A stretch of DNA of 64,000 bases from Omphiscola glabra (taxonomy: Eukaryota; Mollusca; Gastropoda; Lymnaeidae). The stretch covers positions 26,838,618 to 26,902,617 of the forward strand of contig OZ024809.1 of the NCBI GenBank assembly GCA_964017045.1, given 5' to 3'. Shown piece by piece: positions 36,709-46,692 of the stretch (its first letter is position 1; each line of letters starts with the position of its first letter). The notes beneath the pieces are model-generated. The model worked only from the letters and a program-made list of their open reading frames with translations, was not told the origin of the DNA and searched no databases. A program made the translations under genes and the position numbers.

Positions 36709-36923
36709 CCTGCGGGGTTCAAGTTTTATTTAGTCAATACGTTTGCAAAGGATTAAGCAGTAATACTATTTGATTTGTTAAATGCTCCATGCGTGTGGAA
36801 TACTCCACCTAATCTGATTCAACAGATAGTGGAAGTAATGGGTGGAGACAATGAGTCGGACTGACAATGCTCTCCATAAACTCACAAGCTCGGACAGGAT
36901 CTGTCCAGGGAGAAAAGCTAGTA

Positions 36924-37121
36924 CAGCTGTTCTCAACCTGTGGGTCGCGACCCCTTTTGAGGTCGAACGACCCTTTCACGGGGGTCGCCTAAGGCCATCG
37001 GAAAATACATATGCTCTGCAGTTATGAAGTAGCAACGAACATCATTTTGTGGTTGGGGGGTCGCCACAACATGAGCAACTGTATTAAAGGGTCGCGGCAT
37101 TTGGAAGGTTGAGAACCACTG
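36924..37121 (-). mobile_element. SPIN-like hAT MITE, complete, 198 bp, reverse orientation
   Basis: Target duplications AGCTAGTA and ATCTAGTA (7 of 8 matching) at 36916-36923 and 37122-37129. Termini are CAGCTGTTCTCAACC and GGTTGAGAACCACTG. Its body is close to the vertebrate-type SPIN consensus as I recall it, including CATCGGAAAATACATATG and AGTTATGAAGTAGCAACGAA. Confidence 0.88.
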
Positions 37122-38486
37122 ATCTAGTAGGTCAGGGTGAATCCCAACACTTAAAATGTTAAAGAAGAGAAAAAATAACAGTGTCCCACTTTTCGGTACT
37201 CCACGTTTACAATATTTTGTGGAACGTTTTCAGATCTGTCAAGACGCAACGGATCTTTCTTGCTAATTATTGTGATACAGGGATGATGTTAGAAAATGAC
37301 AACTAAACTATTAAATAACGTTGAAGGCTGCTAATGGGACATGGGGAAGAACCGAGACAGGAAGGCGTGACCCCTTTCCCCCCCCCACCCCCCACCCCCT
37401 TGCAGGCTAATAAACGCCCTGTCCCGGGCAGCCTGCCAATGATGGGGTGAGATCACGTACAAGCCCTACCTTGAGGTACCGTACTCGAAGACGCTGCCAG
37501 ACTCGATTACACATATTCGCTTTGGAATCGGGGGTCCTACCTTGGGGGGTCAATGATCTGATTTCAAGGGCCTGTAAACGACTACATGGGGCAATGCATC
37601 TTTCAAGTTTTAATTCATAAATATAGTACATTATAATATATAAGATGTATAGAAACGGAATTTTTGGAGGAATTCATTATGTAAATTGTTCAATACCCCC
37701 CCCCCCCCCCCCCAACCCAAACATATTTGGTTTACCGTCACTTCTCTGGATTATTATCTGAAATATAATGACCTATCGGAGAGAACGCCCTCAAATTCTT
37801 TATGAAGTAACGTGCATAAAGTATAATTAAAACAAACATATTTGGTTTACCGTCACTTCTCTGGGTTATCATCTGAAATATATTGACCTATTTGTTTTAA
37901 TAGAGAACGCCCTCACAGTTTGAAAGGCTTGTATTATTTATGAAGTAACGTGCAAAAAGTATAATATTTGACTGTACCTTCCCCTTTCACGACACATGTC
38001 TTACTTCTCTTCCTGTTGTTTTCACCTAAGGCTCATTTTTAAATAAAATAATTAAAATGTACAATAATTATCAAATTGCAAATCTTCCATTCTCAACTCA
38101 TGGTTGAACATCAGTTTAATCGAATGTAGACTTGGCATAATCATCTTTTGGACATGGTTAAGTGGAGATGTTTCAATATCTTAGAATGTAGACTTGACAT
38201 AATCATCTACGAACGGCAGCTGCTCGTAGCAGGAATGTCATGTTCCATCACGTTTTTTACCCACTTACCCCCCTCCCCCATAACTCTCACCCATCACCAG
38301 CTATTTTCCCCCCTTTCCTTCTCATTCCTTCTTTCGCGCACACCTGTACACAGGTATCAGCCGTCTGGCTCCATCTTCTGAACACAGGAGACCTGGTCCT
38401 AGGTAAGGTGCTCGTCAATTGATGCCTCGTCAGTCATCCATCAGTACGTACATGGTACTTAAATGCACTGCTTTGGTTTGTTCATA
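37122..38486. other. Gene-free sequence with local duplications
   Basis: ACATATTTGGTTTACCGTCA starts two copies of about 115 bp (37722-37826 and 37834-37965), and GAATGTAGACTTG.CATAATC is duplicated near 38121 and 38183. A C run of 17 lies at 37697. An acceptor/donor pair encloses 49 bp at 38354-38402, rejected as an exon on phase. Confidence 0.45.
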
Positions 38487-38662
38487 CAAGGGTTCTTAAA
38501 CCTTTTTTGTTGGTGTTCCACGCACCCCTTTACCAGTCAGTTGAGGTCCACGGACATCTTGAAATAAATGAAATGCATATAATTACAAAGAAAATGCAGC
38601 TCACTCTGATACCTTTTCAGGGACCGCTTCGGGGTCCGCGGACCAAAGCTTGAGAGCCCTTG
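38487..38662. mobile_element. Probable old hAT MITE, 176 bp
   Basis: Ends CAAGGGTTCTTAAACC and, inverted, CAAGGGCTCTCAAGC. The interior has GGGGTCCGCGGACC, a motif common in hAT MITEs. The flanking 8-mers do not match convincingly. Confidence 0.5.
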
Positions 38663-39220
38663 ATCGAATATCTTTCCTGCTTGTCCATCACCGGCGTTTT
38701 TTCCGCCCTAAACTTCATTTCTCACCTCACACAGAGCATACGTTTATTGGCGCTACATCAGGTTTATGTCTGTCTATATTCTTGTTAAATACATATGAAA
38801 TCAATTGCCCTTAAACGCTATGATACGCCTTTCACTGTCATCTCTATTTCCGGATTGGCAGGAACAATTTCTTTAAAATTCTTGATAACAATGAATTTCG
38901 TTTTCAAATGTTGAGTAAATTGACGCCAACATACGATAATGGGTATGTTACGCCAACATCACCATCTGTTAAATGTTAAAATTAGATCATGTTTAAACTT
39001 ATTCCTCCCCCCCCCCCCCCTTTCCGGTCGTTACTGTTATTTAAATCTGAAAGCGTGTTATGAAATAGATTGTCTGGTACATCCATTAACAGGTAAAATC
39101 TGATATTGTGAAAGATATCAGTAGGCTTTTGTATTCGTTTTCGCTTCCTGGTGTGGGGGGGGGGGGGTTTGAAGTTTGACCAATAGAAAATATTTTACAT
39201 TCAATCGCTTTTTTTTAAAA

Positions 39221-39349
39221 TTCATCACATATCCATACAATCGATATCCATCACATATCCATACAATCGATATCCATCACATATCCATACAATCGATATC
39301 CATCACATATCCATACAATCGATATCCATCACATATCCATACAATCGAT
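39221..39349. repeat. 26-bp minisatellite, 5 copies
   Basis: The unit contains CATCACATATCCATACAATC then GATATC. Perfectly conserved. Confidence 0.95.
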
Positions 39350-39472
39350 GCACTGTGGCCGTGTCGGTGACTTTAATGGAACACGTGGAAAATTAATCAT
39401 AGCTATGGAATGCAACATTTAGCAGTGGTGGATGCATTTGGGTCAGGACCGTTTCGGTCGTGCTGGAGACAT

Positions 39473-39754
39473 GGGCGCCCGCAGGGATTTTTAGCAAGGG
39501 TCGGTCAGTCGATCACAAAGAACGCCTAATGTCAAATGGTAATGTGAACAGCTAAACTTTATCATTTGTTCCCCGACATGTAACTGACAGCTTCGCAAGT
39601 CCTAAGTCATCGTTTAGCTCCCTTTTAGTTGGATTTATTTATTATTTATCACAGTAACGAAGTAAGTAATTAAGTAATTTTATAGACGGGGTGAAGGGTA
39701 AGCCCGCATCCCCTCTTGACCTATCATGCGGGCGCCCCTATCATGCGGGCGCCC
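39473..39754. mobile_element. Candidate DNA transposon with GGGCGCCCGCA ends
   Basis: The left end is GGGCGCCCGCAGGG and the right end is GCGGGCGCCC, present twice in tandem (39727-39736, 39745-39754). About 280 bp lie between. No certain target duplication is visible, so the superfamily is open. Confidence 0.45.
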
Positions 39755-40489
39755 TTGGCTTGTTGTGGACGTGTTTGTTTGATTCCGATCAGAAATGTGC
39801 TAAATTGTAAATGTCATGTATCTCTCTAAGAGCCGTTCTATACCTTTAAAGATAATGTATCGTGTATTGTTAGTATTTACTCTACACAGTGTGTGTCATC
39901 ATTCTTCAGAAATGTAAACGTCATAAACTGAGCTCGGGGTGGAGGCTGTTGTTTTGTATTCTCTCACCAACCACACTGAAAAAAAGGATCTAATCGAAAC
40001 GAAATATGCAGGTCGACTTGATTCTGTGACCTTACTGACCTGGTGAATTTACATGCTTCTGTAACGTGCTCTAAGCGTGACGCGCGCACGGTGGCATTAA
40101 GTATTTTTTTTAAAAATACATAGTAGGTTCGGTTTTTTTTAACCCCAAACCCCCCCCCCCCCCCCCCCCCGGGCCGCACCCTTTCTTTTCTTTTCACCAA
40201 TAAATTCACACTGTTGAACGTTGACGATGATTGTGAACTTCAGCCAAAAAGATATCGGCTTCAAATTGAACAGCGATGGGAATAAATTGAATTCAGTCAT
40301 GAGAAATATACAAAGGGCACAGGAAAACCTGAAGAAGGACAGTAGCAGAAAGTGAGATGTTTTCAGCCAAGACGCCTTCGATAGCAAAAACAGTTCAAGG
40401 CAAACACTCTCAGCCTCTTATATACAGAGCAACATGCCCCGCCAACCTAGCGTGTCCTTTTTATAGGAGCGTGTGAATTCTGATAAAAT
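39755..40489. other. Gene-free sequence
   Basis: Contains a C run of about 21 at 40150-40170. A minus-strand frame (40139-40387) is Phe/Leu-rich and without known motifs. Confidence 0.5.
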
Positions 40490-40779
40490 CAGCCCGCTAC
40501 AGGACCTCCTGTATCAGGGACTCTGTCCTGCCAGCCCGCTATAGGACCTCCGTATCAGGGACTCTCTCCGGCCAGCCCGCTATAGGACCTTCCGTATCAG
40601 GGAGTCTGTCCTGCCAGCCCGCTATAGGACCTCCGTATCAGGGACTCTGTCCTGCCAGCCCGCTATAGGACCTCCCGTATCAGGGAGTCTGTCCTGCCTG
40701 CCCGCTATAGGACCTCCGTATCAGGGACTCTGTCCTGCCAGCCCGCTATAGGACCTCCGTATCAGGGACTCTGTCCTGC
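40490..40779. repeat. 41-bp minisatellite, 7 copies
   Basis: The unit contains CAGCCCGCTATAGGACCTCC then GTATCAGGGACTCTGTCCTG. Confidence 0.95.
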
Positions 40780-40879
40780 GTATCTTACGCCAAGAAGTTT
40801 GCGAAGGCAGCGTAGGTGGAGATGGTTTAGCTGTCTAGCATGTCTGCTGCCCACTGTCCACGTCTCGCTAACATATAGG

Positions 40880-41395
40880 AGAGATTTTAAGATTATTTCC
40901 CTGTATACTTTCAGCTCAGTGACAAGGAGATTTTAAGATTATTTCCCTCTATACTTTCAGCTCAGTGACAAGATTTTAAGATTATTTCCCTCTATACTTT
41001 CAGCTCAGTGACAAGATTTTAAGATTATTTCCCTGTATACTTTCAGCTCAGTGACAAGGAGATTTTAAGACTATTTCCCTGTATACTTTCAGCTCAGTGA
41101 CACGATTTTAAGATTATTTCCCTCCATACTTTCAGCTCGGTGACAAGGAGATTTAAGACTATTTCCCTCTATACCAGCGGTTCTCAACCTTTTTAATGCC
41201 GCGACCCTTTAATACTGTCCCTCATGTTGTGGCGAGCCCCCCAGCCATTAAATTATTTTTGTTTCTACTTCATAACGGTAGAGTATATGTTTTTTCAGAT
41301 GGTCTTAGGCGACCCCTGGGAAAGGGTCACGCGACCCACAGGTTGAGAACCGCCGCTCTATACTTTCAACACACTGACAGGAGATTTTAAGAATG
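40880..41395. repeat. 43-46-bp minisatellite interrupted by a SPIN copy
   Basis: The unit contains GATTTTAAGATTATTTCCCT then TATACTTTCAGCTCAGTGAC, with optional AAGGA. About 6.5 units precede the SPIN element at 41175 and a final partial unit follows at 41364-41395. Confidence 0.93.
41175..41355 (+). mobile_element. SPIN-like hAT MITE inserted in a minisatellite, 181 bp
   Basis: Perfect target duplications CTCTATAC (41167-41174 and 41356-41363) that are themselves part of the surrounding repeat unit. Compared with the copy at 30873 it lacks about 18 bases between two GCGACCCACA repeats, a typical slippage or microhomology deletion. Confidence 0.9.
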
Positions 41396-41710
41396 GTACC
41401 CGGGTGCGAATGGCGGCGCTGCGTGTCTGGGTCCATTTTGACTAATGCTATTCGGATGTCATTTGTGGTAGTTTACTTTAGTTAAAATGAAGAATTAAGT
41501 TTACAAACGTATAGTCCATTCAATTATCTTTCATTTGATACCTGATTTGGTCTTACAAATCCAACAATATTATTTTTAATCGGTTTTTAACCCCAACCTC
41601 TCAATTCTGGTACCCAGGTACCAATAGCCACTTCGTTGTTTTTTTTGCCTGTCACATTAAGAACCACCGATTCAAATATATTAAATAGATACACTGTTTA
41701 CGGGAGCCTA
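41396..41710. other. Gene-free sequence with dispersed GGTACCC motif pair
   Basis: TGGTACCCGGGTGCGAATGG at about 41395 and TGGTACCCAGGTACCAATAG at about 41610 are related direct copies 215 bp apart. Possibly ends of an unrecognised repeat. Confidence 0.4.
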
Positions 41711-42402
41711 TATTATTATTATTATTATTATTAGTTGTCTTATATAGCGCGGTACCCCAGCCTAGGGCTGGGCTCACCGCGCTGTACATAAAGATATTCG
41801 AAAAAGAGACATAATCGTGACAATAAAATAAAATACATTTATGTCATAAAGAACAGCTGTATAAAGACAAAACAAAAACGAATGCATATTCACCCCATCC
41901 ACCCCAGAACTTTTACATGTCAAGCCATGGACGGCGGCCAGCAACATCGTTTATCGGTCAGATGTGGGGAATCAGTCGGGGTAGTAGAGTTTAAAGAGAT
42001 GTGTTTTGAGTGCAGTTTTGAAGGCTGTGATGGTTGATATATTGTGGATGTGTAGTGGAAGAGAATTCCATTGTTTGGGGGCACAGTAAGAGAAAGATCT
42101 TTCACCGTATGTTTTTGTGCGAGTCTTGTGGGCAGAAAGAATACGCCCGTCTGCGGAGGAGCGAAGCTGTCGAAGGGGTGAATAGACAGAAAGAATTTCG
42201 GTTAGATAGGAAGGGCAGGAATTCGAGAAAAGTTGTGGCAGAGAACAGAGAGTTTATAGTCAATCCGTGCTTTTACAGGGAGCCAATGAAGTGAATGAAG
42301 TAGTGGTGTGACGTGATCGCGTTTTTTTGCCTTTAAAACTAGCCTAGCAGCTGAGTTTTGAACCTTTTGTAGTTTTTCTAAGATGTGTTTTGGTGAAACT
42401 TT
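41711..42402 (-). mobile_element. 5'-truncated LINE, 3' end with repeat tail
   Basis: On the minus strand this is the end of a non-LTR retrotransposon: the C-terminal coding part, a 3' UTR, a hairpin (41740-41787), then a short TAA-type repeat tail at 41711-41733. The short-motif tail instead of poly(A) suggests a CR1/L2-like clade, which is inference. It cannot be active. Confidence 0.8.
41972..42402 (-). pseudogene. LINE ORF2 C-terminal remnant, frameshifted
   Basis: Minus-strand translation shows the conserved tail of non-LTR retrotransposon polyproteins: KLQKVQNSAARL, then SLHWLPVKARIDYK. A frame change follows at about 42205-42240, then in another frame ERSFSYCAPKQWNSLP and AFKTALKTHLF, with a stop at 41972-41974. 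The reverse transcriptase core and endonuclease are missing. Confidence 0.8.
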
Positions 42403-42958
42403 AATAATAATAACCTATAATGTGTAACCTTTCAGTCAAATTTTAAGACATTCCTTCCCACGCCTTGGTGGGGAAAGAGGTTGGGGGGGGGGGGAGAGAG
42501 AAATCCCTGGTTCTTCCCATCATGTCTTTATTTGTCTGCGGTTTGCACGGCCATCCATTTTTTTTAAAAAGCCTTGAGATCTGGAATTCGGATAAGAAGA
42601 TAATATATGTATTGTTAACTGTTCCCAGCATCCCCCCCCGCCCCGCCCCCATCCCTTTCATTGGCTTGATGTCTATTTAAAATCTAATTTTCTGATGGCT
42701 GCGTGCAGTCGACGCTGAACTTTTCCTTAATTCAAAAACCAGTCTACACATCGGCCCACCACAGACGTCAAGAATGGCATTTTTTTAAAAATTTAAAATA
42801 AATACATAGCGATATCCTTGTTTGTAGTGTAGGGATAGTATTGAAGGGATGCATTATTACCTTGTTGTTAGACAAAATGGGAAGTGGTTGCCCCCCCCCC
42901 CCTGTTAAATTACTCAATATTATATCTAAGCTGTGCACTGGCATGCACACACTTTATA

Positions 42959-43010
42959 GCAGCGGTTCTGGACCGGTTCGTCGCGAACCCTTTATTTGTA
43001 TCAATAATTT
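42959..43010. mobile_element. Possible hAT terminus, truncated
   Basis: CAGCGGTTCTGGACCGG followed by TCGTCGCGAACCC resembles the start of a SPIN-related element. The sequence then departs and no partner end or target duplication is found. The 20-bp array at 43059 follows shortly after. Confidence 0.3.
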
Positions 43011-43058
43011 GTTTCTAAAGTCTAAACATGGGGCAGTTTGTAAATAGTAATGAATGGC

Positions 43059-43179
43059 ATTGCTTGTGTGCTGAGCCCATTGCTTGTGTGCTGAGCCCAT
43101 TGCTTGTGTGCTGAGCCCATTGCTTGTGTGCTGAGCCCATTGCTTGTGTGCTGAGCCCATTGCTTGTGTGCTGAGCCCA
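43059..43179. repeat. 20-bp minisatellite, 6 identical copies
   Basis: The unit is ATTGCTTGTGTGCTGAGCCC. No mismatch is visible between copies, suggesting very recent expansion. Confidence 0.97.
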
Positions 43180-43200
43180 TCTGAAGATTAGCTTCCTTTG

Positions 43201-43582
43201 AATGTGGCACGCCGGTATGCACAATTCCTAAAATGTTTGGCACGGCGATATGCACAATTCCTAAAATGTTTGGCACGGCGATATGCACAATTCCTAAAAT
43301 GTTTGGCACGGCGGTATGCACAATTCCTAAAATGTTTGGCACAAATGTTTGGCACGACGATATGCACAATTATTAAAATGGATGGCACGACGATATGCAC
43401 AATTCCTAAAATGTTTGGCACGGCGGGATGCACAATTCCTAAAATGTTTGGCGCGGCGATATGCACAATTCCTAAAATGTTTGGCACGGCGGTATGCACA
43501 ATTCCTAAAATGTTTGGCACGACGATATGCACAATTCCTAAAATGTTTGGCACGACGATATGCACAATTCCTCAAATGTTGG
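43201..43582. repeat. 33-bp minisatellite, about 11 copies
   Basis: The unit contains AATGTTTGGCACGGCGATAT then GCACAATTCCTAA. Divisible by three, so ARRYAQFLKCL-type frames stay open on both strands. Confidence 0.96.
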
Positions 43583-43710
43583 ACTCCATAAATTGTCCTG
43601 CCCACAGACTCGGAGAGTAATTCGAGGGACTATTGCCGGGGTTTAGAACCGTTTACAGGAAAATAACACTGCATAGAGTTTTCAGTTAACTTTTTATATT
43701 AATCTAGATG

Positions 43711-44034
43711 GACATTTGGGCCATTATATTATGAACATTAGGCTATTATTTTATGAACATTAGGCCATTATATTATGAACATTAGGGCATTATATTATGA
43801 ACATTAGGACATTATTTCATGAACATTGGGCCATTATATTATGACCATTAGGCTATTATTTTATGAACATTAGGCCATTATATTATGAACATTAGGGCAT
43901 TATATTATGAACATTAGGGCATTATATTTTGAACATTAGGCCATTATATTGTGAACATTGCGACATTATATTATGAACATTTTTAATTATATTATGAACA
44001 GAAGTCATTAATTTATGACCATTAGGCCATTACT
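43711..44034. repeat. 22-bp minisatellite, about 14 copies
   Basis: The unit contains CATTATATTATGAACATTAG. AT-rich with progressive decay at the right edge. Confidence 0.93.
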
Positions 44035-44555
44035 TCCACACACTATGCACCCTTGTTGTGAACCCCAAGATATGTTGTTTTCTTTAGAAGCATGCAAATA
44101 TGAACTTATTGAGATTTGATAAATTTGACCTGACTGTCTTGAAGGCAATGCTACTAGTATCACAAATTTGCTCTAGTAAAAAAACAAATTGTCTACGTGA
44201 CTGTGAACAAAAATTTTAAAAATGCCACGACAGTGTTGGCGCCACCTACTTCACCAGACACACTCATTTCTACATTAAACAGGGAAGACCACCCAGTTGT
44301 GGCGAGAGATGCACGTATTTATTGGTGCTAAAGTTATTTCACGTGTCAACCTATTTAATATGTTCTGTGTGAACTCAAGTTATTCTTTTGTTCAAATAGG
44401 GATGTGGGTGTGAGAGGGTGCATTGTCTCGGCACAGTTTCGGTGTAATTTTTGTTTTTCTTTACTCATTTTAGTGGTGGGGGGGTGGGGGTGAGGTTTGA
44501 TAGCCATAGTTGAGGTGCCCCAATGTGATTTTGAGTTTGTCTCGGCACAGTAAGT
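44035..44555. other. Gene-free unique sequence
   Basis: AT-rich left part and a G-rich patch near 44474-44492. No gene is recognised. Confidence 0.5.
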
Positions 44556-44891
44556 TTCACCCAGAGACACGTGTGTTCCACCCAGAACCGTCATAACGTG
44601 TATTCCGCACAAAGACGCCAGAACGTGTGTTCCATCCCGAGACGTCAGAACTTGTGTTCCACACAGAGACGTCAGAACGTGTGTTCCATTCAGAGACGTC
44701 AGAACGTGTATTCCACGTGGAGACGTCAGAACGTGTGTTCCATACAGAGACGTCATAAGGTATGTTCCATGCAGGGACGTCATAACGTGTGTTCCATCCA
44801 GAGACGTCATAACGTGTGTTCAACTCAGAGACGTCATAACGTGTGTTCCACTCAGAGACGTCATAACGTGTGTTCCATCCAGAGACGTCAG
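44556..44891. repeat. 27-bp minisatellite, 12 copies, with ACGTCA core
   Basis: The unit contains CAGAGACGTCATAACGTGTG then TTCCATC. Most copies retain ACGTCA, the reverse of the TGACGT half-site bound by CREB/ATF factors. Confidence 0.95.
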
Positions 44892-45177
44892 ACATCATCT
44901 CTCTGTTGAGGTCAGGTGCCCGTGATACACTGTCTCTGTTCGGGAATGCGGGATAATACTGTAAAAGTATACGTCCAGATAGTGGGCACTTGGCACGGGT
45001 TGGGGAATATCTTAGTGAGAGAAGTGGGTCACTCAAGTGCTGTTACAATATCATTTAACCACGAATGCCTTTGGGGAAGGGGGTGGGGGGTCTAGATAAT
45101 GTGTGGATTTATAAGACATTAGTCCGGTTGGGGGAGGGGGAGGGATACGTCTAAAAAATCTCATTGTTTTTACAAAC

Positions 45178-45745
45178 TCTTGATATGGCATATTTCAGCC
45201 AGTTAGTTCTTGATATGACACATCTCAGCCAGTAATTTCTAGATATGACATATCTTAGCAAGTAAGTTCTTGATATGACATATCTCAGCCAGGAGGTTCT
45301 TGACATGACATATTTCAGCCAGTAAGTTCTTGATATGACATATCTCAGCCAGTAATTTCTTGATATGACACATCTCAGCCAGTAATTTCTAGATATGACA
45401 TATCTTAGCCAGTAAGTTCTTGATATGACATATTTCAGCCAGTAAGTTCTTGATATGACATATCTCAGCCAGTTAGTTCTTGAAATGACATATTTCAGCC
45501 AGTAAGTTCTTGATATGACATATCTCAGCCAGTTAGTTCTTGAAATGACATATTTCAGCCAGTAAGTTCTTGATATGACATATCTCTGCCAGTTAGTTCT
45601 TGAAATGACATAGTTCAGCCAGTAAGTTCTTGATATGACATATCTCAGCCAGTTAGTTCTTGAAATGACATATTTCAGCCAGTAAGTTCTTGATATGACA
45701 TATTTCAGCCAGTAAGTTCTTGATATGAAATATTTCAAACAGTAA
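45178..45745. repeat. 30-bp minisatellite, 19 copies
   Basis: The unit contains TTCTTGATATGACATATCTC then AGCCAGTAAG. Units alternate in several places (ATATCTCAGCCAGTTAG / ATATTTCAGCCAGTAAG), giving a 60-bp dimer. The minus-strand frame (VISRTYWLKY) is periodic, not a gene. Confidence 0.96.
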
Positions 45746-45893
45746 ATATAAGTTTAACTAGATTCAAGCGTTTATATTTCGATATAGGAAATGGGAAGAT
45801 CCGTCCAAGGGTGATAGATTAAAAATGTCTCATGCGTCTAAGTTGTTTATATCAAATCTAAGCTCTCTTGTGCCTAGGAAAGTTGGTTTAAAA

Positions 45894-46090
45894 CAGTGGT
45901 TCTCAACATTCCTGACGCCGCGACCCTTAAATACAGTTCCTCAAGTTGTGGTGACCCTCAAACACAAAATTATTTTAGTTGCTACTTCATAACTGTAGAG
46001 TATATGGGCTTTCCGATGGTCTTAGGCGACCCCCGTTGAGGGGTCGTTCGACCCCCAAAGGAGTCGTGACCCACAGACTGAGAACCGCTG
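45894..46090 (+). mobile_element. SPIN-like hAT MITE, complete, 197 bp
   Basis: Target duplications GTTTAAAA / GTTTAAAT (7 of 8) at 45886-45893 and 46091-46098. Termini are CAGTGGTTCTCAAC and GAGAACCGCTG, and internal blocks are shared with the copies at 4694 and 36924. Confidence 0.88.
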
Positions 46091-46098
46091 GTTTAAAT

Positions 46099-46523
46099 GA
46101 ACGGTAAAATAGTTGAAACAAACACCTTTCATGCCAAGTTAGAACTTTCTTTAGGGTTTCTTTTTTAAATGTATTTTGGGAGCTTTCGAAGTATATTTAT
46201 TAAAGTATTTTGCGCCGCCGCCCCCCTCCCCCACCAGTTGTTCTGTTTCCAAACTTACTCTACTATCCCTGTAACCCAGATATTTTTTTTAACCATTCCC
46301 GTTTAACCATTTCTTTTTTTTTTCTTTTTTTTCTTTTTAAATGCTAGCCTTCCCCCAATATAAATGTCGACACCGCAGAAGATGCCTGGCTTGGAGCCGC
46401 CACCCAACTACAAGCTGGCACTTGAGCTCATCATTTAATTCATCACATTTCCTCCCGTCCAAGAAGCTTGGATTTTTCTCTGTCGTTTAAATATTAGCGG
46501 CATAAACAAACCGAAGGCTGCTG

Positions 46524-46566
<43 letters not shown>

Positions 46567-46692
46567 GGTCATCAAAGAGCGCTCAAGTAGGATAGGACGC
46601 CTGTTGACTGGAGCCGAGTGCAAGAATCTCCTCTCGTGGTGCATGGGGTTATCTTCTTTGTTTAACGTCTAACATCTGGCCCGCAGCGAACA
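46099..46692. other. Gene-free sequence with a T run of about 39
   Basis: The homopolymer at 46527-46565 produces a Lys-rich frame on minus. No AATAAA precedes it on the minus strand, so a retrocopy tail is not supported. Confidence 0.5.

Noticed and set aside
38354..38402. 49-bp micro-exon between good splice signals
   Set aside because: It enters phase 1 but leaves in phase 2, incompatible with the next candidate exon at 48593. It is open in more than one frame and short enough to arise by chance.
46527..46565. Poly(A) tail of a processed retrocopy on the minus strand
   Set aside because: No AATAAA, no coding similarity and no target duplication around the T run.
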